This document shows, one piece after another, positions 1-5,046 of a DNA stretch of 13,441 nt. The position numbers and the translations under genes were made by a program. Location of the stretch: NCBI GenBank assembly GCA_964443135.1, contig CAYUBQ010000093.1:1-13441 (forward strand). Direction: 5' to 3'. The DNA is from JAIPEI01 sp964443135. Its GTDB lineage: Bacteria > Desulfobacterota > DSM-4660 > Desulfatiglandales > HGW-15. The notes beneath the pieces are model-generated. The model saw nothing but the letters and a program-made list of their open reading frames with translations. It searched no databases and had not been told where the DNA came from. Position 1 is the stretch's first letter. Every line of letters starts with the position of its first letter.

Positions 1-1
1 A

Positions 2-86
2 TGGTGGAGAGGGGAGGATTCGAACCTCCGAAGGCTGAGCCGGCAGATTTACAGTCTGCTCCCTTTGACCGCTCGGGAACCTCTCC
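2..86 (-). tRNA. tRNA-Tyr (anticodon GUA)
   Basis: The minus strand folds as a class II tRNA. The 7-bp acceptor stem GGAGAGG/CCTCTCC (ends at 86 and 5) is followed by discriminator A and an encoded CCA at 4-2. The anticodon arm contains GACTGTAAATC, giving anticodon GUA. There is a long variable arm, as expected for bacterial tRNA-Tyr, and a T-arm with GGTTCGAATCC. It lies 15 nt downstream of tRNA-Thr on the same strand, so the two are probably cotranscribed. The Thr(UGU)-Tyr(GUA) order matches the start of the thrU-tyrU-glyT-thrT-tufB operon of E. coli. A tRNA-Gly and tuf just outside the left edge would be expected by analogy. Confidence 0.96.
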
Positions 87-101
87 ACAGTGCTTGCACG
101 C

Positions 102-177
102 TGGAGCCAGCGAAGGGAATCGAACCCCCGACCCACTGATTACAAATCAGTTGCTCTGCCATCTGAGCTACGCTGGC
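102..177 (-). tRNA. tRNA-Thr (anticodon UGU)
   Basis: On the minus strand the 7-bp acceptor stem GCCAGCG/CGCTGGC encloses a class I cloverleaf, and discriminator T is followed by an encoded CCA at 104-102. The D-arm reads AGCTCAGATGGCAGAGC. The anticodon loop TTTGTAA gives anticodon UGU, which reads ACA threonine codons. The T-arm reads GGGGGTTCGATTCCC. This is the first gene of a Thr-Tyr tRNA pair transcribed leftwards, and a candidate promoter lies about 25-50 nt upstream. Confidence 0.96.
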
Positions 178-201
178 CATCCCGCTGGAAAGCAAATATG
201 A

Positions 202-230
202 ACGATAACCCTGCAAGAAATGAAATTCAA
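202..230 (-). promoter_or_regulatory. candidate sigma-70 promoter for the tRNA operon
   Basis: On the minus strand, TTGAAT (225-230) and TATCGT (202-207) are separated by exactly 17 nt, and the -10 lies 24 nt before the 5' end of tRNA-Thr. Each hexamer matches the consensus at four of six positions. This is a position-supported guess and not a strong match. Confidence 0.4.
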
Positions 231-361
231 TACCAAAATGGCATTTTCTCGCGATATTTTCCAGCGGGCGGCCGGCCCGGGCTCTCGGGAGGGTCCGCTC
301 CGAACGGCCCCGGGATTTTCATAAGCCGCAAAATATCGCACAGGAGATGTGCGATTGCAAG

Positions 362-409
362 AAAAAAAAACCGCCCCGGTGGACGCCGTGCCCGGCGTCC
401 AATCCGGGG
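362..409 (-). terminator. strong intrinsic terminator, minus strand, no cognate gene
   Basis: Read on the minus strand, outer stem CCCCGG/CCGGGG and inner stem GGACGCC/GGCGTCC form a long interrupted hairpin (409 to 374). It is followed by CGG and then nine consecutive T (370-362). A second perfect 8-bp hairpin, ATCGCACA/TGTGCGAT at 355-335, follows with ATTTT after it, so this may be a tandem terminator. The nearest upstream minus-strand gene is ndk, which already has its own hairpin more than 600 bp earlier. The transcript that ends here is therefore unexplained. Confidence 0.65.
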
Positions 410-517
410 ACCACAAGATCTCGGAATTCGGGGGGTTGCGCCGTCCCGCCCCCCCGGCCCCTCTCCCGCCGGAAACCCGAATTCCCTCCCCCGGCCCCGA
501 TCCGGAAAGATTTTGAT

Positions 518-546
518 TTGACATTCCTCGCGTGATCCGGTAGGTG
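518..546 (+). promoter_or_regulatory. weak candidate promoter for the small membrane-protein gene
   Basis: A perfect -35 hexamer TTGACA (518-523) sits about 120 nt upstream of the start codon. Seventeen nucleotides further on, the sequence is TAGGTG, which is a poor -10. A better AT-rich stretch (TAGATT, 547-552) is at 23-nt spacing, which is too far. Only the -35 is convincing. Confidence 0.25.
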
Positions 547-642
547 TAGATTTATTTTCCTCGAAGATCCATGTGTTGGGTGCCGCTCGGTATGTACCTG
601 AAACGCCCTGTTGACGACGATAGAAAATGAAGGAGGTAGAAC

Positions 643-939
643 ATGATGGCATTGGTTGGTGGACTGGCCGCCTTGGTGCTCGGGATCATCGGGCTGATCA
701 TCTGGTTTCCGCTTTTCATCAAGGCCTTGATGGCCGGCGTGCCGGTCATGCTGATCCTGGGCGGCGCTCTGGCGACCTACCTGGGAATCGAGGAGATCAA
801 GGACAAGAAGGCCTCTGAGGACTTCGAGTCGAACCGCGAGGAGGATCTGAAGCGCGAGGTCGAGAGCCTGAAGGAGGAGGTCCAGAACCTCAAGGGCTCC
901 GAGTCCGAGTCGTCCGAAGAGGAACAACCCGCCTCCTGA
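643..939 (+). CDS. small two-helix membrane protein with acidic coiled-coil tail, family unknown
   Basis: A 98-residue protein that I do not recognise. Two hydrophobic segments (about residues 3-23 and 31-47, both rich in Gly, Leu and Ile) suggest a helical hairpin in the inner membrane. Residues 50-85 are highly charged (EIKDKK, then KREVESLKEEVQNLK) with heptad-like spacing, so a short coiled coil is likely, and the last 15 residues are mostly Ser and Glu. AGGAGG at 631-636 lies 6 nt before the first ATG and 9 nt before a second in-frame ATG at 646, so either Met could be the start. The gene stands alone on its strand, divergent from the tRNAs and convergent with ndk. That it anchors or scaffolds something at the membrane is inference only. 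Confidence 0.8.
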   Translation: MMALVGGLAALVLGIIGLIIWFPLFIKALMAGVPVMLILGGALATYLGIEEIKDKKASEDFESNREEDLKREVESLKEEVQNLKGSESESSEEEQPAS

Positions 940-1019
940 CGGGGTTTTCGGGACCACACACGGGCGTCCCGTCGCCACGGAACGACGACTGCACGGCAGG
1001 ACATCCTGACGGCCGAATC

Positions 1020-1055
1020 AAAAGCGGGCCCGCCCCCGAACGGGGGGCGGGCCCG
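1020..1055 (-). terminator. intrinsic terminator downstream of ndk
   Basis: A perfect 13-bp GC stem (CGGGCCCGCCCCC at 1025-1037, its complement at 1043-1055) has a 5-nt loop. On the minus strand it is followed by CTTTTGATT, a short U tract, which suits the end of ndk 64 nt upstream. On the plus strand it is followed by six A and three T, so it could weakly terminate the convergent small gene as well. Confidence 0.65.
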
Positions 1056-1118
1056 AAAAAATTTCGCCCGGGAGCAGGGAGGCCGGCGCACCCACGGGCT
1101 CGGCGCGCAGGGGTCGCT

Positions 1119-1550
1119 TCAGGCCCCGACAATCTCCAGTTCACTGAAAAAATAGCTGATTTCGAATCGGGCCGTATCCGGAGCATCTGAACCGTGCACG
1201 ACGTTTTTCTCGATATCCGTGGCAAAGGCATGCCGGATGGTTCCTTCCTCCGCCTCCTTGTAGTTGGTGGCGCCCATCAGGGCCCGGTACCGCTGAATGG
1301 CGTCTTCACCCTGGAGCACCATCACGATGCAGGGCCCGGAACACATGAAATCCGTCAGGCTTTCGTAGAACGGCCGGCCCTCGTGGACCTTGTAGAACCC
1401 CATGGCCTGCGCCTTGCTCATCCGGATCATCTTCGAGGCCACCACCCGGAGATCCGCCTCCTCGATCCTTCGAATGACCTCACCGGCCAGCCGTCTGGAC
1501 ACGGCGTCCGGTTTCACGATCGACAAGGTCCTCTCTTCTCCCATCGCCAT
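1119..1550 (-). CDS. ndk: nucleoside diphosphate kinase
   Basis: Transfers the gamma phosphate from ATP to nucleoside diphosphates through a phosphohistidine intermediate, keeping NTP and dNTP pools balanced in the cytoplasm. The sequence starts with the family signature ERTLSIVKPDAV. It carries the substrate-site stretch HEGRPFYESL and has the active-site histidine in NVVHGSDAP, followed by EISYFF. At 143 residues it matches the usual bacterial length. Two in-frame ATGs compete: 1550 (AGGAGG at 1555-1560, 4 nt away) and 1544 (10 nt away). I take 1550. The frame extends further upstream to 1637, but that part overlaps the promoter and is not Ndk-like. It is monocistronic, with promoter 1609-1637 and terminator 1020-1055. 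Confidence 0.97.
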   Translation of the reverse strand: MAMGEERTLSIVKPDAVSRRLAGEVIRRIEEADLRVVASKMIRMSKAQAMGFYKVHEGRPFYESLTDFMCSGPCIVMVLQGEDAIQRYRALMGATNYKEAEEGTIRHAFATDIEKNVVHGSDAPDTARFEISYFFSELEIVGA

Positions 1551-1608
1551 TTCACCTCCTGCTGTGAACAGTGTTGACCATCGAATACGGATGCTGTTAT
1601 AGACCCCT

Positions 1609-1637
1609 CGTATAAAGGCCGGGACAATCCGCGTCAA
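1609..1637 (-). promoter_or_regulatory. sigma-70-type promoter of ndk
   Basis: On the minus strand, TTGACG (1632-1637) and TATACG (1609-1614) are spaced by exactly 17 nt. They match the -35 and -10 consensus at five and four of six positions. The -10 lies about 58 nt upstream of the ndk start codon, with the AGGAGG Shine-Dalgarno in between. Confidence 0.6.
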
Positions 1638-1643
1638 GCGAAT

Positions 1644-1974
1644 TCAGGTTTGACGCATTCGCAAAAACCCGCTCATGCGCCGCNNNNNNNNNNNNNNNNN
1701 NNNNNNNNNNNNNNNNNNNNNNNNNNNNNNNNNNNNNNNNNNNNNNNNNNNNNNNNNNNNNNNNNNNNNNNNNNNNNNNNNNNCATGCGCCGCGGGAAGC
1801 GCTGTAACCTATTGAAATGCCACGGGCAGATCTCGAGGCTACCGGCTTTTTGCGACGTCATCAGGTTTGACGCATTCGCAAAAACCCGCTCATGCGCCGC
1901 GGGAAGCGCTGTAACCTATTGAAATGCCACGGGCAGATCTCGAGGATTTGGGCTTTTTGCGACGCCATCAGATT
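1644..1974. repeat. tandem 107-bp repeat with terminal inverted repeats (MITE-like), gap inside
   Basis: Each unit is 100 bp. It begins TGACGCATTCGCAAAAACCC and ends GGCTTTTTGCGACG(T/C)CA, so the ends are imperfect terminal inverted repeats (TGACG and TCGCAAAAA pair, with a CAT bulge). Unit 1 runs 1651-1860 and contains the assembly gap. Unit 2 runs 1868-1967. A 7-bp spacer TCAGGTT or TCAGATT precedes unit 1 (1644-1650), lies between the units (1861-1867) and follows unit 2 (1968-1974). The first 55 bases after the gap are identical to 1891-1945. The copies diverge in a 5-bp block (CTACC against ATTTG), then at the T/C of the terminal repeat, in the spacer and beyond. No open frame crosses it. 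The last copy runs almost to the ribosome binding site of the following gene. Confidence 0.85.
1684..1783. other. assembly gap (100 N)
   Basis: Exactly 100 undetermined bases, a typical placeholder length. The ten bases to its left (1674-1683) and to its right (1784-1793) are the same, CATGCGCCGC. The gap lies inside the tandem repeat, so it most likely marks either a 10-bp overlap of two contigs or collapsed further repeat copies. Confidence 0.98.
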
Positions 1975-1994
1975 TCATGAAAGGAACCAACCCC

Positions 1995-2759
1995 ATGAAC
2001 GAACATCAGGAAAGCCCGAAAAACCAGAAGCCCAAAATGGACCCGGAGCAGGTCTTCCGTTTTCGCTGCGGTCCCGGCGTGCCCTGTTACACCCGCTGCT
2101 GCCAGGACGTCACCATCGCCCTGACCCCGTACGACGTCCTTCGTCTCAAGAATGCGCTCGGCATGACCTCCCAGGAGTTCCTCGACCAGCACACCGTCAT
2201 CGTAGGACGGGAGAACCAGCTGATTCCGCTGGTCTTCTTGAAAATGAACGAGGACGACAAGCGATGCCCCTTTGTCTCCGACGAGGGTTGCCGCATCTAC
2301 GAGGACCGACCCTGGCCCTGCCGCATGTTTCCGCTGGACATGAGCGGCGACGGCCTGTTCGAGCTGATCGCGGATCCGGAAAAGTGCCAGGGCCTTCAGG
2401 AGGAGGCGCCCGTGCGGATTGCGGACTGGCTGGTGGACCAGGGCGTCGTTCCCTATGATCGGATGAACACCAAGTTCTCCGAGGTCACCAACCCCATGAG
2501 GGCGGTCCAGGCGGACATCGAGAACCCGGATGTGGGGAAGATGGTGTTCATGGCCCTGTACAACCTGGATCGATTCCGGGCGTTCGTATTCGACAGCTCG
2601 TTTCTGAACCGGTTCGAGGTGGACGAGGTCACCGTGGAGAAAATCAAGCGCAGTGACGAAGAGCTGCTCAAGTTCGGCATCGACTGGATCAAGTTCGGCG
2701 TGTTCGGTCAGATCCTGTTTCGAGTCCGCCCGGACGCCGCCCCCACCGAAAGCCAGTAA
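1995..2759 (+). CDS. YkgJ-type cysteine-cluster protein, copy 1
   Basis: A 254-residue soluble protein of the YkgJ/CxxxCC family (putative zinc- or iron-binding domain); its biochemical role is not established. Cysteines at 25, 31, 35, 36, 91, 99, 109 and 131 form the pattern Cx5Cx3CC ... CPFV-x4-C-x2-YEDRP-x2-CR ... C, which is the family signature. The C-terminal half has no cysteines and is rich in aromatic and charged residues (YNLDRFRAFVF). An ATG at 1977 would add six residues, but AAGGA at 1981-1985 lies 9 nt before 1995 and supports the later start. The upstream region is the 107-bp repeat, so the native promoter is not visible. The next gene is a paralog with the same eight-cysteine layout. 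Function beyond metal or Fe-S binding is unknown. Confidence 0.92.
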   Translation: MNEHQESPKNQKPKMDPEQVFRFRCGPGVPCYTRCCQDVTIALTPYDVLRLKNALGMTSQEFLDQHTVIVGRENQLIPLVFLKMNEDDKRCPFVSDEGCRIYEDRPWPCRMFPLDMSGDGLFELIADPEKCQGLQEEAPVRIADWLVDQGVVPYDRMNTKFSEVTNPMRAVQADIENPDVGKMVFMALYNLDRFRAFVFDSSFLNRFEVDEVTVEKIKRSDEELLKFGIDWIKFGVFGQILFRVRPDAAPTESQ

Positions 2760-2763
2760 GGGA

Positions 2764-2860
2764 CAGGGGACGTAGTTGCATAATTCGATAACTCACCGCC
2801 CTGTTTGCGAGACGATGGGTTCAGGAGTGGAGTTATCGAATGATGCAACTACGTCCCCTG
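2764..2860. repeat. REPIN-like inverted-repeat element 1
   Basis: Two 30-bp arms (2765-2794 and 2830-2859) are inverted copies with a single mismatch and enclose a 35-nt spacer. The left arm starts AGGGGACGTAGTTGCATAAT and ends TCGATAACTC. The outer pair C2764-G2860 extends the stem. It lies 4 nt after the stop codon of the first YkgJ gene and ends just before the Shine-Dalgarno of the second. Arms of this kind resemble targets of REP-associated tyrosine transposases (TnpA_REP/RAYT), an inference from form. No such transposase is encoded in this window. Confidence 0.88.
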
Positions 2861-2876
2861 AGGCCGGAGGCCGAAC

Positions 2877-3638
2877 ATGAGCGACAACCGCGAGGAATCG
2901 ACCTTTCTCCCCCTCGGGGAAAAGCCCTTCCGCTTTGCCTGCCACAAAGGGGTGCCGTGCTTCACCGACTGCTGCGCGGACCTGAGCCTGATTCTCACGC
3001 CGTACGACATCGTCCGGTTGAAGGGCCGCCTGGAGATCTCCTCCGGGGAGTTCATCGACCGATACACCGAGCCGAAGCTGGACGAGGCCTACCGGTTTCC
3101 GGTCATCCGTCTCCTCATGAACGAGGACGACCGGAGGAGCTGCCCCTTTGTGACGCCCGACGGATGCACGGTCTACGAGGACCGTCCCGGCGCCTGCCGC
3201 ATCTACCCGCTGGGCCGGGCCGCCATGAACCTGGCGGGGCCGGACCAGCCCGCGAGGGAGAAGTTCTTTCTGGTCCGGGAGTCCCACTGCCGGGGTTTCG
3301 AGGAAGAGCGGGAGTGGACCACCTCAGAGTGGATGTCGAGTGAAGGGCTGGACGACTACAACGCCATGAACGACCGGTGGCTGCGGATCCTGACGAGCAC
3401 CCGCAACCTGGGATCCAAGGCGGACGCGGAACGTAAGCTGGCCATGTTCTACATGGCCTCGTACAACCTGGACCGGTTCCGGGATTTCGTGTTCAAGAGC
3501 CCGTTTCTCGAACGGTTCGACGTGGACGCGGGCACCCGCGAACGCATCGCCTCGGACGACACGGCCCTGATGCTGTTCGCCTTCGACTGGCTGCGGTTCG
3601 CCCTGTTCGGGGAGGAGACGATGAAGGTCCGCCAATAG
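2877..3638 (+). CDS. YkgJ-type cysteine-cluster protein, copy 2
   Basis: A 253-residue paralog of the preceding gene. Its eight cysteines (22, 28, 32, 33, 89, 97, 107, 138) keep the same order and nearly the same spacing. It shares the blocks LTPYD, MNEDD, CPFV, VYEDRP and YNLDRFR-x-FVF with copy 1. CGGAGG at 2865-2870, 6 nt before ATG, fixes the start. The family is assigned to metal or Fe-S binding, and the reaction is unknown. A tandem duplication that then diverged is the simplest explanation. The TAG stop codon overlaps the first bases of the next REPIN-like element, so that element marks the gene's end. Whether both copies share one mRNA across element 1 is open, since its hairpin could stop or attenuate transcription. 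Confidence 0.92.
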   Translation: MSDNREESTFLPLGEKPFRFACHKGVPCFTDCCADLSLILTPYDIVRLKGRLEISSGEFIDRYTEPKLDEAYRFPVIRLLMNEDDRRSCPFVTPDGCTVYEDRPGACRIYPLGRAAMNLAGPDQPAREKFFLVRESHCRGFEEEREWTTSEWMSSEGLDDYNAMNDRWLRILTSTRNLGSKADAERKLAMFYMASYNLDRFRDFVFKSPFLERFDVDAGTRERIASDDTALMLFAFDWLRFALFGEETMKVRQ

Positions 3639-3766
3639 GGGACGTTCTTGCATAATTCGATAACTCTCTTCCCTCCAACTTCAGCGGATCACCCGAGGCC
3701 GCTTCCTTCTTCTCTTGGAAAGGAAAACAGAGATGGAGTTATCGAATTATGCAAGAACGTCCCCTA
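3636..3766. repeat. REPIN-like inverted-repeat element 2, overlapping two stop codons
   Basis: Two perfect 30-bp inverted arms (3637-3666 and 3736-3765) enclose a 69-nt spacer unrelated to that of element 1. The left arm starts AGGGGACGTTCTTGCATAAT and ends TCGATAACTC. It differs from element 1 by GTTCTTG for GTAGTTG, and both arms carry the change. A T-A pair at 3636/3766 extends the stem. It lies between convergent genes. The TAG of the plus-strand YkgJ gene ends at 3638, and the TAA of the minus-strand SEC-C gene is at 3749-3747 inside the right arm. The hairpin could act as a bidirectional terminator or mRNA-end stabiliser. Confidence 0.9.
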
Positions 3767-4505
3767 GATAGCCGGGCCGCTCCCGGATCAGGGCGTCCAG
3801 CTCCTGCTGGTGCTGGGAGAGGTAGGTCAGGATCGCGTTGGAGCCGGTGCGGATGGAGGGGCCGTCCTTTTTTTCGATCAGCCTGCCCTCGAGAAGCCGG
3901 CCGTTCTCGTAGAGAAAGTCGATGATGGCATCGTCGGCGTCCAGCCGGACGTCGAACAGCTCCTTCAGGTACCGAAGCCAGTACCCGAACTCCCGGGTGT
4001 GCTCCAGGTGCTCCACGGGCACGTCCACCTCGTAGCTCAACGGATCCTGCAGTCCGGGCATGAGCCCGGACCCCGCCAGGTAGTCCGTCACGTGGGCCAG
4101 CTGGTGTACGAGGCTGGAGTCGTCGATGTCCCTCGACACCGCGATGTACACGTGACGGGGATCGGTCTGGCGCGTCTTGTTCAGGTTGATGAAAACGCTG
4201 CCTCCCTTCTCATCCGTGGCCTTTCCCCCGCCGGTCCCGTAGAAGTTCAGTCCCTGGTAGTCCCTCAGATCCACGAACCGCACGCCCAGATCCTTGCCGG
4301 TGAGGCCGGGGAGGTCCAGACGGTCGGACATCTCCCGGCACCGGCCGTAGCTCACCTCCCTTAGAGAGGTGATCATCCGGCTCATCTCCTCGGTGAACTC
4401 CTCCATCCCGTCGAAGGAGAGCTCGTCTTCCCGTCCCGAGTGACACTTCTTGAACTTCTTCCCGCTGCCGCAGGGGCAGGGATCGTTGCGTCCGACCTTG
4501 ATCAT
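3747..4505 (-). CDS. SEC-C motif protein with HQLAH (HExxH-like) motif, function unknown
   Basis: A 252-residue cytoplasmic protein. Residues 8-22 are a SEC-C zinc-binding motif (DPCPCGSGKKFKKCH; C10, C12, C21, H22), the module known from the SecA C-terminus. Here it is at the N-terminus. The remaining 230 residues match no family I can name. Residues 134-143, HQLAHVTDYL, resemble the HExxH helix of zinc metalloproteases but have Gln where the catalytic Glu would be. A second His/Glu-rich stretch (VEHLEHTREFGYW) follows about 30 residues later. GAGAGG lies 5 nt before the ATG. The gene follows the zinc-ribbon gene by 28 nt on the same strand, so they are probably cotranscribed. The last five to six codons and the stop come from REPIN-like element 2, so the C-terminus has been altered by that element. 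A metal-dependent role is inference. Confidence 0.85.
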   Translation of the reverse strand: MIKVGRNDPCPCGSGKKFKKCHSGREDELSFDGMEEFTEEMSRMITSLREVSYGRCREMSDRLDLPGLTGKDLGVRFVDLRDYQGLNFYGTGGGKATDEKGGSVFINLNKTRQTDPRHVYIAVSRDIDDSSLVHQLAHVTDYLAGSGLMPGLQDPLSYEVDVPVEHLEHTREFGYWLRYLKELFDVRLDADDAIIDFLYENGRLLEGRLIEKKDGPSIRTGSNAILTYLSQHQQELDALIRERPGYLGDVLA

Positions 4506-4533
4506 GCCGACCTCTCTTTTGTGGGGCGGGTTC

Positions 4534-4803
4534 CTACTCGTCTTCGATGATGTTGTCCCTGTGGGCCTCGTAGGACCAGGCGGGAAGCGGTCCGGTCTTT
4601 CCGGTCTTCGGGTCGAGGCAGAGACGGTAGGAGGCCTTGACGTTCTGGCTCTCCATCATCCAGTCCCAGCCGCGCACGAAGTAGGGGCACTCGTCGTTGA
4701 AGCAGACCCACTGGTAATCGCTCTTCCAGGTGGACATGGGAGGGGTCTTCCACTTCTCGAGCCGGCTGCCGCAGTGCGGGCAGTCGGGGCGTTCTTCCTT
4801 CAT
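4534..4803 (-). CDS. small zinc-ribbon protein
   Basis: An 89-residue protein with CPHC (C8, C11) and, about 20 residues later, CFNDEC (C34, C39), a four-cysteine zinc-ribbon arrangement somewhat like the Ogr/Delta zinc-finger group. The middle is rich in Trp and Tyr, and the C-terminus is acidic. It has no membrane segment. GGAGAA sits 6 nt before the ATG. It is the first gene of a two-gene unit with the SEC-C protein. A perfect TTGACA lies about 50 nt upstream at 4856-4861, but I see no matching -10. The role could be nucleic-acid or protein binding, and nothing in the sequence decides between these. Confidence 0.82.
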   Translation of the reverse strand: MKEERPDCPHCGSRLEKWKTPPMSTWKSDYQWVCFNDECPYFVRGWDWMMESQNVKASYRLCLDPKTGKTGPLPAWSYEAHRDNIIEDE

Positions 4804-4962
4804 GGGATTTCTCCTTCCAGTTCCGGTCGGCCGGGCACGAAAACGGACGACCCGCTGTCAAGCTCCGGGAGGGAGCCGCGGTTTCCGCATCTCCGCCCAT
4901 CAAGTTAAGTCGTTTTCGCCAAACTGCAAAGCAGAGCGTGCGATTCTTCGTTCAGGCGCCTC

Positions 4963-5014
4963 AAAAAACGGAGCCAAACCCCGGCCGCTCGAGCCGTTCC
5001 AGGATTTGGCTCCG
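4963..5014 (-). terminator. intrinsic terminator of the qmoABC transcript
   Basis: On the minus strand a perfect 10-bp stem CGGAGCCAAA/TTTGGCTCCG (5014-5005 with 4978-4969) is followed at once by six T (4968-4963). It lies 33 nt beyond the qmoC stop codon, where the operon end is expected. Confidence 0.88.
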
Positions 5015-5046
5015 ATCCGTCGCAGGGGACGACCCCCCGTCACAGC

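Larger units (their letters stand above)
178..642. other. intergenic region, GC-rich and structured, no convincing gene
   Basis: These 465 bases separate the tRNAs from the small membrane-protein gene. I see a candidate tRNA promoter, an 11-bp inverted repeat (CCCGCTGGAAA at 181-191 against TTTCCAGCGGG at 258-268), and an 8-bp hairpin at 335-355. There is also a strong minus-strand terminator at 362-409 and a further 10-bp inverted repeat (GGAATTCGGG at 423-432 against CCCGAATTCC at 476-485). Open frames here on both strands give low-complexity Pro/Gly/Arg-rich translations without ribosome binding sites, so I call no protein. Confidence 0.6.

Noticed and set aside
335..355. A CsrA-type site (hairpin with AGGA in the loop) on the plus strand
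   Set aside because: There is no evidence that this strand is transcribed here. On the minus strand the same hairpin fits a tandem terminator.
168..524. Overlapping open frames on both strands between the tRNAs and the small membrane-protein gene
   Set aside because: They run through a tRNA or a terminator hairpin, are Pro/Gly/Arg-rich, and have no ribosome binding site.
1644..1974. A CRISPR array
   Set aside because: The period is 107 bp, the internal 55 bp are identical, and there are no unique spacers of 30-40 bp. Terminal inverted repeats fit a MITE-like element better.
4833..4861. A promoter for the zinc-ribbon/SEC-C pair based on a perfect TTGACA
   Set aside because: Seventeen nucleotides downstream the sequence is GTGCCC, and no -10-like hexamer is found at 16-18 nt spacing.
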